From Rhizoclosmatium globosum (taxonomy: Eukaryota > Chytridiomycota > Chytridiomycetes > Chytridiales > Chytriomycetaceae), in the NCBI GenBank assembly GCA_002104985.1, contig MCGO01000272.1:1-44118 (forward strand): 44,118 nt of DNA. Direction: 5' to 3'. A program made the translations under genes and the position numbers. The notes beneath the pieces were generated by a model. That model searched no databases, was not told where the DNA came from, and saw only the letters and a program-made list of their open reading frames with translations. Position 1 is the first letter of the stretch. Each line of letters begins with the position of its first letter. Below, piece after piece: positions 8,527 to 21,594 of this stretch.

Positions 8527-10273
8527 ATGAAAGGATCGAACGACAAATCACCACTAGCTGCGGCAGCAAAAGAAAGAGCAGGATTCAAATGGTGCAAGAC
8601 ACTAAGCGCGATGATGATCACGAAGTTTGTGTTGGGCATTTTAAGTTGTGAAACAAAACAGAAGATTATGCTGGGACTTCCACACGAATTGGCTGGACAG
8701 ATTGCTCAATGGTTACATCCTCATGGTAAGTATAGATCGTGAAATTAATATGGCTAAGGCCTTGCTCTTAGAAGTGGTCTCTATCGGATCTGTGGCGAAG
8801 GGCTGGCTCATCCAAAGCACAGCTCTCCGTCACAGCTACTCTTTTGCGATTGCGAACCTGGATATATTTTTGACGGAAGATATTGGAGAGGAGCTAAACT
8901 GGATTCGACTTGGAGTTCAGTATATGGCGGGCTGTGTATCACTTAAAGGTTTCTCTGTTCAAACAGAACGCTGGTTTGAATCCTCATTTCTAATTTCTTC
9001 TGGTATCAATGATACCGGATTATTCGCTCTCTCGCCTGAATTGGTCACTGTCATTGAAGAAGCTGTGTTCTTGGCAAGGAACTCACCTGCGTTAGTGAAG
9101 CCAAGTGTGTCCAACTTTGATTTTACATTCAACTGGGCTTGCATGAATGGGTCATATCGTTTGGCTGAGGTATTGGCATCGGAAGCTGAGAGAATGGCAA
9201 ACACACAGTCTCTACTTTATCAAGGGCTACAGTTGGCAGCTTCCTGTGGACATGCGTCTATTGTCAGTATGATACTGAGTACTGCGAGGAAATCATTTAA
9301 GGAAACATGAATCGATTGTGGAACGCTTGCTCACAGAACTCGATACGCAACAGCTACCAACAGCCATCAGCTTGAATGAAATGCTGACAGTTTCCTGCAA
9401 AGTAGGAAGTTATCTACCGTTGGAGCTTTCGTTGCAATAACTCCTACAATATCCATGGGTCGCGTCGATATTCTTCAATTACTTATTGACTATGATCCCT
9501 CTGCCATGTCATCTGTTGCGCTTTTGCCAGCCATTGAACCAAACAGAATCGAAATGGTCAAATATATCCTTTCGTTACCAATTACTCTATCTCCGAAAGA
9601 CGTGCTCAATTCTTTTATGCTTGCATGTGAGCTTGGTCATTTAGAAATATGCACCCACCTTCTTCTTCCCTCACCCACAACCACTGCTGCAACATTTCCG
9701 TCACTTCTCTCGACTGATTTGACGCAAGCATTTCTTTCGGCATGTGAATCAAACCATCCGGATATTGTTGAGCTTTTGCTCGTTCGTGCACAAGATTCAA
9801 TTGATCCAACAACTGAAAATAATCGACCGATTCGATATGCGGCATCGCAAGGATTTACCAAAGTTGTTCGACTCTTGTTGGACCTAAGTCCGGACCTGAT
9901 TGATCCAAGCGCATTGGACGATATTGCATTTCGAAATGCGTGTGAGCGAGGATATTTGGAAATTGTGGAGAGGTTGTTGGAGGATCCTGTTGTTGACCCA
10001 ACTGCGGGTGATAATGCTGGATTAAGAATGGCGTGCGAGTATGGTCATATTGGAATTGTTAAAATTCTGTTACAGTTGGGGAATAATACCGGCGTAGACC
10101 CTGGAGCTCAGGAATGCTATGCTTTGCGAGCTGCTGCGCGGAATGGGCATTGGGATGTTGTTGAGCTCCTCGTAAACGATGGGCGATGTGATTTGGGAGT
10201 ACGCGAGGGATATGTTATTCGATTGATGATAGATACTGGAAATGCTTCGAGATTTGGGTTTTCTCACGAGTAG
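8527..10273 (+). CDS. F-box-like/ankyrin-repeat protein, two frame breaks
   Basis: Exon 1 (8527-8725) and exon 2 (from 8772) join across a 46-nt intron into LPHELAGQIAQWLHPHE followed by VAKGW, an F-box-like helix set that often precedes ankyrin arrays in fungi. The rest is a long ankyrin solenoid: repeats such as ACELGHLEICTHLL, ACESNHPDIVELLL, AASQGFTKVVRLLL, ACERGYLEIVERLL and ACEYGHIGIVKILL. The frame breaks twice: at about 9300, where a one-base excess ends one frame and HESIVERLL continues in another, and at about 9410, where one base is lacking. No GT-AG intron repairs either. It is a recent pseudogene or carries two base errors. If intact, it would be a substrate receptor of an SCF-type ubiquitin ligase (inference). 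Confidence 0.65.
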
Positions 10274-10607
10274 ATAATACTATTCCTTTTTATAATTTCA
10301 TAACAACATCAAACATAATCAGTTCTACTCTTTCCGAAGTCGAAGCGGCTCTAACAATTTTCTTCTTAAAATACCCCCATGAATTGCTGACTTTGGCGGA
10401 ACATTATGTTAATGTAGCTATACTTCTGGCGACACTGAAAAAGGAACTGCAAACATCACCTCTGACCCCTCTGCTGCTTCCAAACCTGGCTAGTTTGGAC
10501 TTGAAGGTCAAAGAACATTATGCACATTTTCATGAAATCTCGGAACTTAATGAGACATATCTCGGTTGGATACCATGTAGACGTTATAGTTTTATTGCCA
10601 ACTACAA
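10274..10607 (+). other. gap without assignable gene
   Basis: Between two convergent genes. The plus strand is open from about 10290 to 10653 and could encode a helical peptide (about 110 residues, Leu/Ala-rich), but it has no ATG, no family resemblance and overlaps the 3' end of the minus-strand PARP-type gene. I treat it as intergenic. It could be a lost last exon of the ankyrin gene. Confidence 0.3.
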
Positions 10608-13600
10608 TCACAATACACCAACTAAAGATGTCTCAACCAAAGCTATTAATTGATCATCTCCCATTCGTCTCGCGACTTCACTCGTTGATGGATTGGATTT
10701 GAAGGATTCGCATATCGCTAGGAATAACCGATCTTTGGGGACACGATGTTGGTGTTGTCGCAAAAAATGCTTGAGAAGGATGTGGTAGTTTGATATCATC
10801 TGTTTCTTCGGTTGGAAATACCACTTCAGATGACGAAACAGTCCATTTCTACGGTTGAAGATTCGATCATTATCCGTAGCTTGGTTAACGAGATATTCTG
10901 GGCATGCAGGATTTGAACAATGATGCTTGAGCAAACCGGACTCGGGAAGCCATTCCAGCTGATCATTGGCTGGACGGTGTTTGTTCAGTTCAATTACTTC
11001 TGTCTTTGAAAATATTCGTGGCATTTGAGATCCAGAGTGGACATCCAGGAATAACTTCTGCTGTCGCAATAGCAAATCTGTTTTGAGTTTCTTGGCTTCG
11101 GCCCTTCCCATTGCAAGCAATTCACGTTGTTTGGCAGCCAACCACTCCTTGTAAATTTCAACCTTCTCTTCTTCCATGATTTCATGAATCACTTTAAAAG
11201 GATCTTTCAAGCTGAGAAGACCAGTTCTACGGGTTTTGCTGTCGTGAAAACGTAGTCCTTGAACATAAAGCGCAATTTGAAGCAGGTCCTTGGAAGCCAT
11301 TGTGACACCATCACTCGCAACTTGTGCAGAATCTTCACTGTAAAGAACTAGAAAGTCGTGCATTCCACCGTCAGCTTTGGCAGCCTCCAACACACTTTTA
11401 AATAGTCTGGTCTTAGCATCAGAATCCTTGAGTACGTTCTCGACAGAATCATTAACGTCTTTCCAGTACTCAGCACACCATCTTGAAAAGGCTAAACAGG
11501 CAGCAACAGCTTGTGGACTCGCGTTTGTTCTCCACTTTTCACTCTTGAAGAATCGCCCCGAATACTTTTTCCCACTGTGAATCCACGTCAATGTCGCTGG
11601 AGTATCGGATCTTCCTTCCTCGTTTGTTTCTGTTGATATGGACAAAGCCTCGCGAATAAATTCTCTGTATTTTGTTGGATTAATCGCATCTGCTGACTTG
11701 ATCTTGATACGACAACCTCGAGATACGCTTTCTCCAAGAATAGCCAAAGCTGCTTCAGACAATTTGGGCTCATTGCTTGCGTGAAGAATTCCTTCGCCTT
11801 CGTCAAAGCAGGCTATACAGCCAATTGCGACCAAAATCTGGGCGACAGATTGCACTCCGTCGTCTTCACTTTCAGTCAAGTACTTTGAAGGATTTGGTTC
11901 CAACAGATGCTGGAGGAAGTGAGCCCAAGTCTCAGAATACGACTTGAACTTTCGAATCGTGAAGATGATATGAAACAGGTTTTCCACCAAAGGAAGCTTC
12001 TGAACTGCAGATTGGGAAACGGTAGAATCAGGAGTTGGTTCATGATGGTATAGTTGCTCGACTGCTCGAACAAAGGAGATTCCGAGAAGTGCCATACGTT
12101 GTTGACGATTATATAGATCTGGGTTTCTTGTACATACGATACTTGTGTATGCTTTTGAAAGCTGTAAGAAAGTGTAGAGATTGATTGCCTTGTCTTCTTG
12201 TGGATCCATCACAACAAGAACATCCTAAACAAATCTTTAAAGCCTGGCATGGTATACTGATAACTATACCTCTGCGTTATGAGCTTCTCCGTCTCTCCAT
12301 TGAATTCCGGCATGCAACATACACATTGCGGAGGCTGAATCAATCCAATCCGACGAAACATGGCGAACCACAAGATTCCAAGGATTCACAATAGCTGACT
12401 GACTTCGATATACGTCAATAGCGATTCCTGGGATTCCACAACAGTATAGAAAGTCTGAAACTGCTAAGCCTTTTGAATCAATCCCTGCCATATCTTTCAA
12501 ATGTTCCAGAGCCGTCATTCCGCTTAGCAAAGACCTCTTTTGAGAGTTTGTTGTTTCGCCGAGTTTAGCACATTCCTTGACTTTCGTTAAATCGTCTTGC
12601 AATTCTTGAACTGTTATTTCCCCAGTTCCAGTCCTTCTCAACGCATCCTTCGCAAACGTCATTGACCGCAACGGTTTCAGCCACTTTACCGCCTCTTCAG
12701 AGTCTATGTTGCTGGATACTTGAGCCAAATCAACTTTGAGTTCATTCAGCATTGCGTCCAAATCCATCAACAACCCGCGTTTCTCCTTCATCAGTTGCAG
12801 ACGCCCTCCAGCTTTCAACTCCTTGAAAACAGCGGGGTCTGTTTGAGAATTGCGGATCGATTGAATGATGGAGAGAAGAGCATCTAAATGTTGCTGGAAA
12901 TGATTTCGAGTGACAACGGCAACTTTCACGTCCAAAACAAATTCACGAAGGAGTTGTAGAACTCCATTCAAAGAATTGTTCTTAAATGTATCTGAAGGTA
13001 TGTGTACTCTGACAGCACTTCCATTGACTGTGATTGAAGTGGGCGGCTTTCCCTTAAACAAAACTGTTTTAGAATCAGCCAGGCTCGTGTAGACTGTGTT
13101 GACAGGTGGATGGGTCCAGTTAACAATGAAACCGTTAGATACATGAACGTCACTATACTGCAGTGATAAAAACGATTGATTCCTCAAAAGCACAGATCCC
13201 AAGTTTGCTGCGACAACTGGAATTTCATGAACCTGAGCACACTTCCACACTGGAGACTCATGAGCGTCTTGATAGAGAGTTTGAGTCGCAAGTTTCGCTC
13301 GCAGCCCTGTCGTTGTCTTTGGATTTTTTCCAATTCCGATAACCTAAAGTCAAAGTTTAGATTCATTTGCGTTTGAATACTGAACCAACCTTGAATAAAG
13401 TCTTCATGCCGGAACCATTCAACATCTTGTTATACTTTTCGAGAGTCTTGTCCACAGTTTCGTCGCCATTTACGGTATCTTCTCCATCAGTAATCAAGAC
13501 AAATGTATAAATGGTTTCTCGCTGTGCTAGCTTCAGCTCTTTTCTCACAAAGCGTTCCTTGATGGTATCCTTTTGGTCCTTCATCTCCGAATCACCAAGA

Positions 13601-15332
13601 ATCACAGGCCCTTTTCCTTCAAGAATTCTTTTCTGCTTTTTGTCCTCACTGAGTCTCTCCCACTCGGTTCTCAGTTTTTCGCCTTCTTTCTCAAGCTCCT
13701 CAATGGCGGAATCGCCAACCAAGCTCGCGCGATTTTCCCACTGCCGAATCGCTTCCTCTTCTTGTCTGAGGGCAATTTCAACACCTGCCTGATATGCTCC
13801 AACAAAATCTCGTCCAGATTCAAGCTCCATTTCACAGACATTTGGGGAAGTGAAGAAAGATTCTCCACTGACACGAGGGAATACGCTCACAGTGCTTCCA
13901 AAGAAAATGGCATCCGTTCGAGCAGGCTGGAGCTTTCGAGCTAGATGTGCGCATGCAGGTAACACTAAATGACGGAAAGATGTACGGTGCATTGATTTCG
14001 AGCGAGATATGAGAAGAATCAGGTGCGCGCTTGTTGTGATACGTGGAATTGATAAACGCTGGAGTAACGTTTCTGAAATGGACATTGTGAAATAATCCTG
14101 GCTTTCTGTCAGAGGGATCGCTTCAATTCTTGGTTCCTTTTCTGCATCATTTGATAGTTGATCCCTTGTATTGTTCAAACGTGCAAATTGTTGTGATAGA
14201 GAGACTGGTTTGCCATAAGACACAAGCAGAAGTGGTAATATTTGAGTCGATTCCCTAAGAACGTATTGTCGACCGTGAAGAATATGGGAATCTGTTCCCA
14301 GGGGTAGAGGTTTGTTGTAAATTGTAGCGTTATGAAGTTCCCACTCATCCTTTGTCTTTGGCTCACTTAGGTGTTTTGCATTTCCAGGCAAAACAAGACA
14401 CACAATCACTTGCTTATTTTCCATTTGGTCTTCAAAAGAATATCTGTCCGCGTACTCCATTGACGGCGAGACATATATTCCTTGACCGTACATTGCCCCA
14501 TGCCTCATAGGAATATAAGTTCCGTCCTCAGTGAAATCTCCAGCACCAAGCACGCCGTTCGTTATGATGCTGGGTATAAAGTCCTTATTGCAAGTTGCAT
14601 GAAAAGCTAAACTGGGAGTCCAAATTTGCGAGTCCGTCTCAAGTAAAGCCAAATGCTTTTCGATAAATGCGTCGAGCAATTTACGAGAAGCTATTGGATG
14701 AATATGAAATACATTCCCAAGATTCGATTCAGAACATTGGGTTTTGGCGTGTTTCTCTGCAACTTCCAATAGAGACTGAAGCGAGAGGTCAGCCAAATGA
14801 CACCTGATTCCCTTTGTGATACTAAATGGGGGCGTACAAAGCTCAGTGGGGTTCGGAAGCTGAGGAATACTTGGATCCTTTCTCGCAGATGCCGGTTTCT
14901 CAGGCGATAGAGCAAGGAAAGCCTCCATCACAGCATCTCCAATGTCAAATAAAACAGGACATCCAGAAGCTAGGAGGTGGTTAAGTATTTTGACCAAGGC
15001 CATGATGAATCACACTCACTTGCAGTTGACAGGACCTTCTTAGCCACCAACGACAGAGTGGCAATCCCACCAGGAGACACAGAACCATCAGTAGAATACA
15101 CATCAACTTTTAGACTGTCGCTATCAATTTGAGTGGGATACTCGTTCGTAATCACAAAAGAAACCGAGGCAGTGCGAGCGGACTTTGAAGGTTCCTGAGT
15201 TGAGAATGAAACGTGAGCCTGGACAAGTGCGCCATGTAAAGTCTCCTTTTCAATCCACGAGAATTGTGACTGTGGTGGTTGGTTCCAAATAGCTTCCAAC
15301 GCCGCAAGTTCGTCATTCAATGATTCATTCAT
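10608..15332 (-). CDS. large RWD / PARP-type ADP-ribosyltransferase / vWA-like protein
   Basis: Four exons (15020-15332, 13390-14969, 12270-13343, 10608-12224) join in frame to 1,527 residues. Residues 1-110 are RWD/UBC-like (LNDELAALEAIW start). Residues about 220-350 form a PARP-type catalytic fold: FHATCNKDFIPSIITNGVL with His228, YGQGIYVSPS with Tyr270, and GRQYVLRESTQILPLLLVSY, where Gln339 replaces the Glu of true polymerases. His-Tyr-Gln fits a mono-ADP-ribosyltransferase or an inactive relative. A vWA-like domain follows (about 420-640): the MIDAS DxSxS reads SRSKS, with Asp lost, while LITDGEDT is kept. A long charged helical region sits inside this part. The last 880 residues are helical and unfamiliar, with a Cys/His-containing KHHCSNPACPEYL patch. 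RWD plus PARP suggests signalling linked to ubiquitin (inference). The alternative start at 15365 would add 11 residues. Confidence 0.8.
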
Positions 15333-15396
15333 CTTTTTGTTGAACGGGGGAAAACACAGCCACATGGCTTATATCTGTATTCATTTCAACTCCCAA

Positions 15397-18300
15397 TCAC
15401 AAAGTTCCAGAATACTCATTCACTTCCTCAATCAACACATCAATCAGCCCCAAGTCTCCACTCTTCAACTCCACAGAAATAAACCCTCCACCAGTCGTCG
15501 CAGAAGCACCACCACCAGAAACCGCTCCACTTCCAATCACTTTCATCATACTGTTTGTTGGCTTGGCCTTCGCTCTCGCCTTGATCAATCCAGCAACATG
15601 TACATTTTCACCAGATCCCACACTCTTCCCGTAAATGGAAGCTGCGAGTGGAACCTCCTCAACAACCGACAATCTCAATCGCGCAGCAAGGGTCTTGACA
15701 ATCTCGGAAAACTCCTGCACATCTGTGACTGGGAACTGAATCGACGACGAGTGTGGGAAGTTGGTCGCATTCGAGAGGCATTCTGCAAAAGTTGCTGGAG
15801 AGATACGCAGATCTGGGTGCAGGTTCATTGTTGCTGGAAGGTGAATGGTGAAGGGGACCAATCTCGAATTGTTGCTGTCATCCCCGAGAACCGCGGAGCT
15901 TGCGCCTTCAATAATGTGTGATCGGAGACCACTTTCCTGGTTTCTTTGCAGAACGACATTCATCAAAACTTTTCCAAAGCCTTGAGAAAGAATTTCATCG
16001 CTGTTCTGAATGCGAAGCACAGACGATCCGTCCAAGGCAGTAACTTGAGCTCCAGGGTGCGTGGCAATGGTGAAAGACAAGTCCTTCAAGCTTTCAGGAG
16101 CCTTGTTGAAGATCACCAAACAAATAGTCACACAAACTTGGTTGATAGAGACGAGTCCCTGAGAATACCAGTCATATCCGAAAATAACGTCGTCGTTCTC
16201 GACACAAGCGCGGAATGTAGGCAACGCGGCAATCGATTCAGGCTCCATAGACTCATACGTGGATGTCGAGATGTTTGGCAGAGGTTCATCAATCAAACTT
16301 GGCAACACTTCAACATTAGAGGTCTCAGAAATGATAGTGCTAATTTGACTATCAGATCTAATTGGAGTCTTTGGCTTCACAGCAGCTACGGGCTCAGGAG
16401 CCTCACTTCCAGACACAATGGGGCTTGATGTCACAGGCGTCACTTTCTTGACTTTGACCACCTTCTTAACCTTTCTCACAACTTCAACACCAATGTCGGC
16501 AAGTTTTGGAGTCTCTTCAGATAGCAAAGCAGCTCTGTCGACTTCCCATCCTAGCTTGTTGGCAACAGATGACGTGGCTGGAGCTGGTGCCGTCAAATCT
16601 ACGCTTCGGATATTCAAAGTGTCTTCATCCAAGTCTTCGTTTCTCTTGCTGTTGGAACGTTGAGGTCCAGTAACTCCAATTGGAAGCTCGTCGTCACGGT
16701 TGATGGCATACTGTGTGCGAGGATTGGAGGGAACAGCGAACAAGTCCTTCTTAACCACCTTCTTGATGATTTTCTTCTTTTTAGGAGCTATGAGAGCGAT
16801 TAATATTCTGAATGCAAGGGATAACAAGCATACCTTCTTCAAAGTCTCCATTCTCCTTCAAACTGGATGAGGCAGCTGGAACAACAGCGGCAGGGGCTGG
16901 GGCATTGTTTCCGATATAATAAGCGTCAACTTTGCGCTTGTCTTCCTCCTTTGGCTTCACCTCATTTCTAACACTGTTCTTTTTCCCAAAGAATCCACCT
17001 TCATCGTCATCCTCAAAGTCAATTCCATGACGATCAGAATACACTGTAGAAACAGAAACCAAGTCCGCCTCAGGCTCGTAAATCCAGGCATCCAAGTCGA
17101 GGCCCTCGGGAATAGGCACCAACGCCTGTGCTTGTGGGTTGACCGGTTTCAAGTCTCCGGCAAAGAGAAGACTCAAGTCCAATGCGGTAGATGGAACGTT
17201 CCATTCTGTCTCAGAATCGTCCAGAGTGAGGTCTTGAATAAGACCAATGATCTGAACAGATGTGGATGCACGTTCTTGGACTTCGAGGTCTGTCGAGGTA
17301 CAAAGCTGTTGGAGACCGTTGAGTAGTTGAGTTGTAGTTTCTTGGAACTCTTGCTTTGTCATGGGCGACTTTTTCTTGTCTGTCTCAACTTCCTCTTCAA
17401 GTACGAGCAAGTCAGCTTCTTTTGGCGATGAAGTAGTTCCATTCACCCAAGCGCTGTAGATTTTGAGTGCCGCTTGAATATAAGTGCTTTGTACGGTTGC
17501 TGGAAGAGCATTGGTGATTGAAGAGTCAACCAAGTGGCAAATGAGTTTCTGAGGAATTGAGACAAAGTGGGAGTACTCTCCAACAACCCAAGCGGCAGCA
17601 TACAATACATCAGTATTGTTTTTCTCAAAAGCGGTGGATGCATGGAAGTCTGGGTCCAAAATCAAGTCCGTCTACATAAGAGTCAGTGTATGAAAAATTG
17701 AATTCGGCTAACTTACCAACAAAGCAACAGCAACTTCTCTGACGCCTTCAACTCTCACACAAACATCAACGAGCTGCTCAGCAACTTCGACACCAACACA
17801 ACTACCCTTCACCTTCACGAATCCAATCAACACTCCCACATACCACTCAAAGTCTGTCACAAGGCGATACGTGTCTTTGCTACAGACTTCCAAGATTCGT
17901 CGAATCACTTGGTTTCCATAGGTGCTGTCACTAGCAATAGTCAAGTTGGCACTGGTTGGCTGGTTGTGTCCATCTTTCACGGCCTTAGCGGCTGCGATAG
18001 GGTCGTCTGCAGCGGCTATGGACGTAGGGTCGAGCTGCTTCATCAAATGCTTGACAATAACCATCAAGTTGCGCTTGGTGACCTGTATATCAAAATGAGT
18101 ATCAGTTGACGCTATCGTATTAAAGGAAATAATCACCATTGAGGACACAAGCTCCAAAGCTCTCATACGAATACTGATGTCTTTGTCTTCCAAGCAATCC
18201 AAGATGATGTCTCTGTGTTCCCCAACAGCATGGGGACGAAGGGGAAGCAACTTGCACAGAGCAAACAAACCCAAGTATTTCACTGTAACCAATAAGTATC

Positions 18301-19568
18301 CCTAAGTTACAACAATATACTACTCACAGTTCTGATCGCTATCCGAAATAAACACCTTCAACTTGCTAACACAAATCCTCGTCAACACAGAATCACTAGA
18401 CTCCTCCGCCTTCTTCCCCAAAGTCGCACCCCCACTCTCACCATGTCCATCCCCTTCCCCCTCAGCCCCAATCATACCCCCCATAATCGCCGTCAAAATA
18501 CACTCATACGCCAAACTCATTGCACTCGTCGTCTGAATCAAATTCGTAATTGGACCCACGAGCTTCTTGATCAAACGCGGCTCAAGCGGACAAAGCGCGC
18601 CAAAGAGTTTCACGATTTTGATGAGCAGCCAGTTGTTTGTGGAGGTTGTGAGGATTGTGAAGAGTTGCGGGGCGAGGGGGAGGTATGATTTTGGGTTTTT
18701 GCGGGCGAGTTCGCAGACTACGTTTACGGAGGCGGAGACGACGGCTGATTTTTGGGTGTGTGTGTGTGTTGGTTCTTTTTGGTTAGGGTGCTTTGGGACG
18801 GGGAAGGGTGAAAAAATGGTTCTAGTTACATGGATCAACGTCTTCGAGGCGGTCTTTGAGTCTTGGTACGGCGACGCGAAGGGCTTCTGGGTACTTGAGG
18901 AAGACTTTGTAAAGGCAAAGAATGACACGTTTGCGGATGTATGGGCGTGAATGGTTCATCATTGCAATCAAATCTGGGGACAAATCGCGGCCAAGGTCTG
19001 GAGTTACGATTGTACATAATCCGTTGAGAGCAAGAGCGGTCTCGAGGTAGTTGTTTGAGTTGAGGTCCTTTGATTTGAGGGTTTTTAGAGTTGGAAGGGT
19101 GAGGATGAATCATGCGAGTGACAAGCAGTACCTTCTTGATCAAGTTTGTGCAGAGCATCAAAACAGAAGTGTCTTGGCGGAAGGAAATGGCAGCAGCAAT
19201 GTACCCAATGCGTTTGTGGACCAAGTTGTGGGAGCTCATTACTTCAACCACGTGGAACGCAGCCCAACCCATATCAAAGCCGAGCATGTGCAGCTAAGAA
19301 GAGTAACAAATGAATGAGTTGGAACTTGGATATTATCCATGGTCCAAGGGGGGACACGCACATAAAACAGCTTTGCAATCGCAACAGCCTTCACATCCAA
19401 GTCCGTCTTTTTAACCTCGGCCCTGATTTCATCGAGACACGTGCGAATGTACCGGTCTTCATCGGCAGAGTGCGTCCGGATGCCGCGGATCAGGTCGTGG
19501 AGACTCTTTTGGAAAAACGAGGCCATCGTTTTGAAAGAGAGTTTTGAGCGCAGAACTCCAACTGACAT
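15397..19568 (-). CDS. APL5: AP-3 complex subunit delta (delta adaptin)
   Basis: Eight exons (19362-19568, 19132-19293, 18830-19067, 18328-18744, 18137-18282, 17717-18082, 16834-17671, 15397-16787) give 1,254 residues. The adaptin trunk is typical: FFQKSLHDLIRGIR, MLGFDMGWAAFHVVEVM, KRIGYIAA, DLNSNNYLETALALNG, NVVCELARKNPKSYLPLAP, STNNWLLIKIVKLFGAL, EPRLIKKLVGPITNLI. The trunk runs to about residue 600. A charged hinge with a very basic APKKKKIIKKVVKKDLF segment begins after the last intron, and a C-terminal ear-like domain closes the protein. AP-3 sorts cargo from the Golgi or endosomes directly to the vacuole. The longer ATG at 19568 is used; a second in-frame ATG at 19526 is also plausible. 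Introns are 45-85 nt. Confidence 0.95.
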
Positions 19569-19801
19569 CTCATCCTTTCAAGACGTTTCCCGACTATTCA
19601 AGATGCAATTAAATAAAAATTATTCCAGATTGCTCGTAGAGGGCTGTGGATGTGTTTGTGAGTCTTCCAGAATCCGCCACATTTGAATCACTGATGCCTA
19701 GTTCAAGGTCGGAAACGCATACAACTAATTCAGATTGTAAATGTTTGTTACAAATGCAGTTGGAGATCACACTGTTACCAAAAACAGTCACCAAAAGCAT
19801 A

Positions 19802-21426
19802 ATGTACCTCACACGAACGACAGGACAGCGACTACTGCTCTTTGTAGTATGCATAGTACTACTACTTCAGCTACGGCTTGTTCTATTGCGGGAGGGCACG
19901 AGGTCGGCCTCTACTGTTCCCAGTGTTCAAGTTGACACACCCATCCAAGTAACGCAACAAACACCGCCACTCTCGCCATCCAACTTCACGACATCGCTGC
20001 TCTTTGTCCGAACACAAACAACAAAGGCCTCTGACGAGCAGCGCTGGTTCGCCACCAAAAAGCGCAACTTCACCAACTCGATCCTTCTCGCCTCCGCAAA
20101 CGCCGCCGCCGCAAAGTCGAACCTCGCCTCGAATCTGTTTTGCTCGCTCAAACGGAATGCGCCACTCGCACTCACCTCGGCCGTGGTCTGGGCAACCGAC
20201 GAGGCCGCCGCCGTCACCCTCGCCGCCCTGTCGCGGGACACATTCAACTCGGCTTTCTCTGTCTACTTTGATGCCACGGCTGACCTGCCAAACTCACATG
20301 CAAACTACGTCAACGATCCGGACTCGTTCTTCCGCCTCATGCATGCTAGGAACATCCTCTTTACTCACTTTCTCGATACCCTCGAACTCAACTTTATCTT
20401 TACCGATCTCGATGTCGTCTTTCTGCGCGATCCTTTTCTTGACCTCAATGTGCCTTATGGTGTTCCGCAGTCTCTGGTGGAGTCAAGGAAGTTGGATCGG
20501 AGCCCGAATTCGGCGACTGAGACTGATGGTGTGGAATTGGAATCTGTGTGGAAGGATCTGCCTGATGTGGTATGTTTTATTCTTTGACTTCACTCGGCTT
20601 GTGATGCGAGGAATGCATGTCGACTCTATAACGAAGAACGAGCAAGTCGTAGGGCGAGGAACGAGCATCCAAACAAGGTATCTAACACTCATAACATTTG
20701 TAGGTCTACTCAACAGACTCCCGCGACTACTTCCACAACATGTACGACCCCTACGAAGGAAAACCCCGTATCCCCTCAATCTGCGGTGGCTTCTTCTTTA
20801 TCCGCTCAAACCAACGCACAATCTCCCTCTGGAACTACATCCGTTCTCAAGACCTCAACGACCAGTGGGGCATGGACGAGCTTCTCAATGGTTACATTGC
20901 GTCAACGCGTAACTCGTACAAACCACTCACCCCTGAACAACGGAAATCCCAGCGAAGGTTCGATGCGGTTTTGGTGGATCCGCTTCCTGCTGGTATTGTG
21001 AAACGGAAGGATAAGAGGCCTCCGGGCACCCTGGTGAATGGACAAGATGTGATTCGGGTGCGTGTACTCTCACAGGCGGCGTATCGTGCTGCACTGCCTC
21101 ATCATGCGGATGGAGGGAAAGTAGGCGAGGATCATGATTTGTACTTGCAAGAATTGAAGGACCGCGGAGAAGCTGAAGTTGTGTTTCATCCAAATTACTG
21201 TAGGAAAGTTCTTGATTGGTGTAAGTACCTTGTGTATTTGAGAGTGTAGCAACAAAAACTAATCATACGATCCTCAGTCCATCCATATCCTTTCAAATTC
21301 AAGAAAGGGTCATCAATCATCTTTATTTTCAATGCGGACAAGGAGGATATTCTGAGGAAATGGGATCGATGGTATTTGACTTTGGAGGGAGTTTGCAACG
21401 CCCTTGTTGACCGCATAGGATCCTAA
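19802..21426 (+). CDS. type II membrane glycosyltransferase, nucleotide-diphospho-sugar transferase fold
   Basis: Three exons (19802-20569, 20704-21220, 21278-21426) give 477 residues. From the ATG at 19802 there is a short cytoplasmic N-terminus and one signal anchor (LLLFVVCIVLLLQLRLVLL), then a stem and a lumenal catalytic domain. LNFIFTDLDVVFLRDP carries the DxD metal/nucleotide-sugar site of the PF03407-type family. Further family-like segments are SICGGFFFIRSN, NDQWGMDELLN and VVFHPNYC. The first intron is 134 nt, long for this window. In-frame ATGs at 19694 and 19754 could extend the N-terminus but would bury the anchor. The substrate cannot be named. AATAAA follows at about 21443. Confidence 0.82.
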
Positions 21427-21594
21427 TTCATTGCTTGTAACAATAAAAAAAGATAAAGTAATATGCAATTATACTACGCATTTTGGTATCTATTCTAATT
21501 TTAATGCTGGTAACTGATGAGCTATTGCCATATCAACACGCTGCCATCCTAAAGAACACAATCTTTCAGGCAATATCAACACCATATGATATCA

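Noticed and set aside
10290..10653. Plus-strand open frame of about 110 codons
   Set aside because: No ATG, no family resemblance and overlap with the end of the PARP-type gene; kept only as a note.
10608..15332. PARP-type region read as a bacterial-like toxin or mobile defence gene
   Set aside because: It is part of a spliced 1,527-residue eukaryotic protein with an RWD domain and no toxin-antitoxin context.
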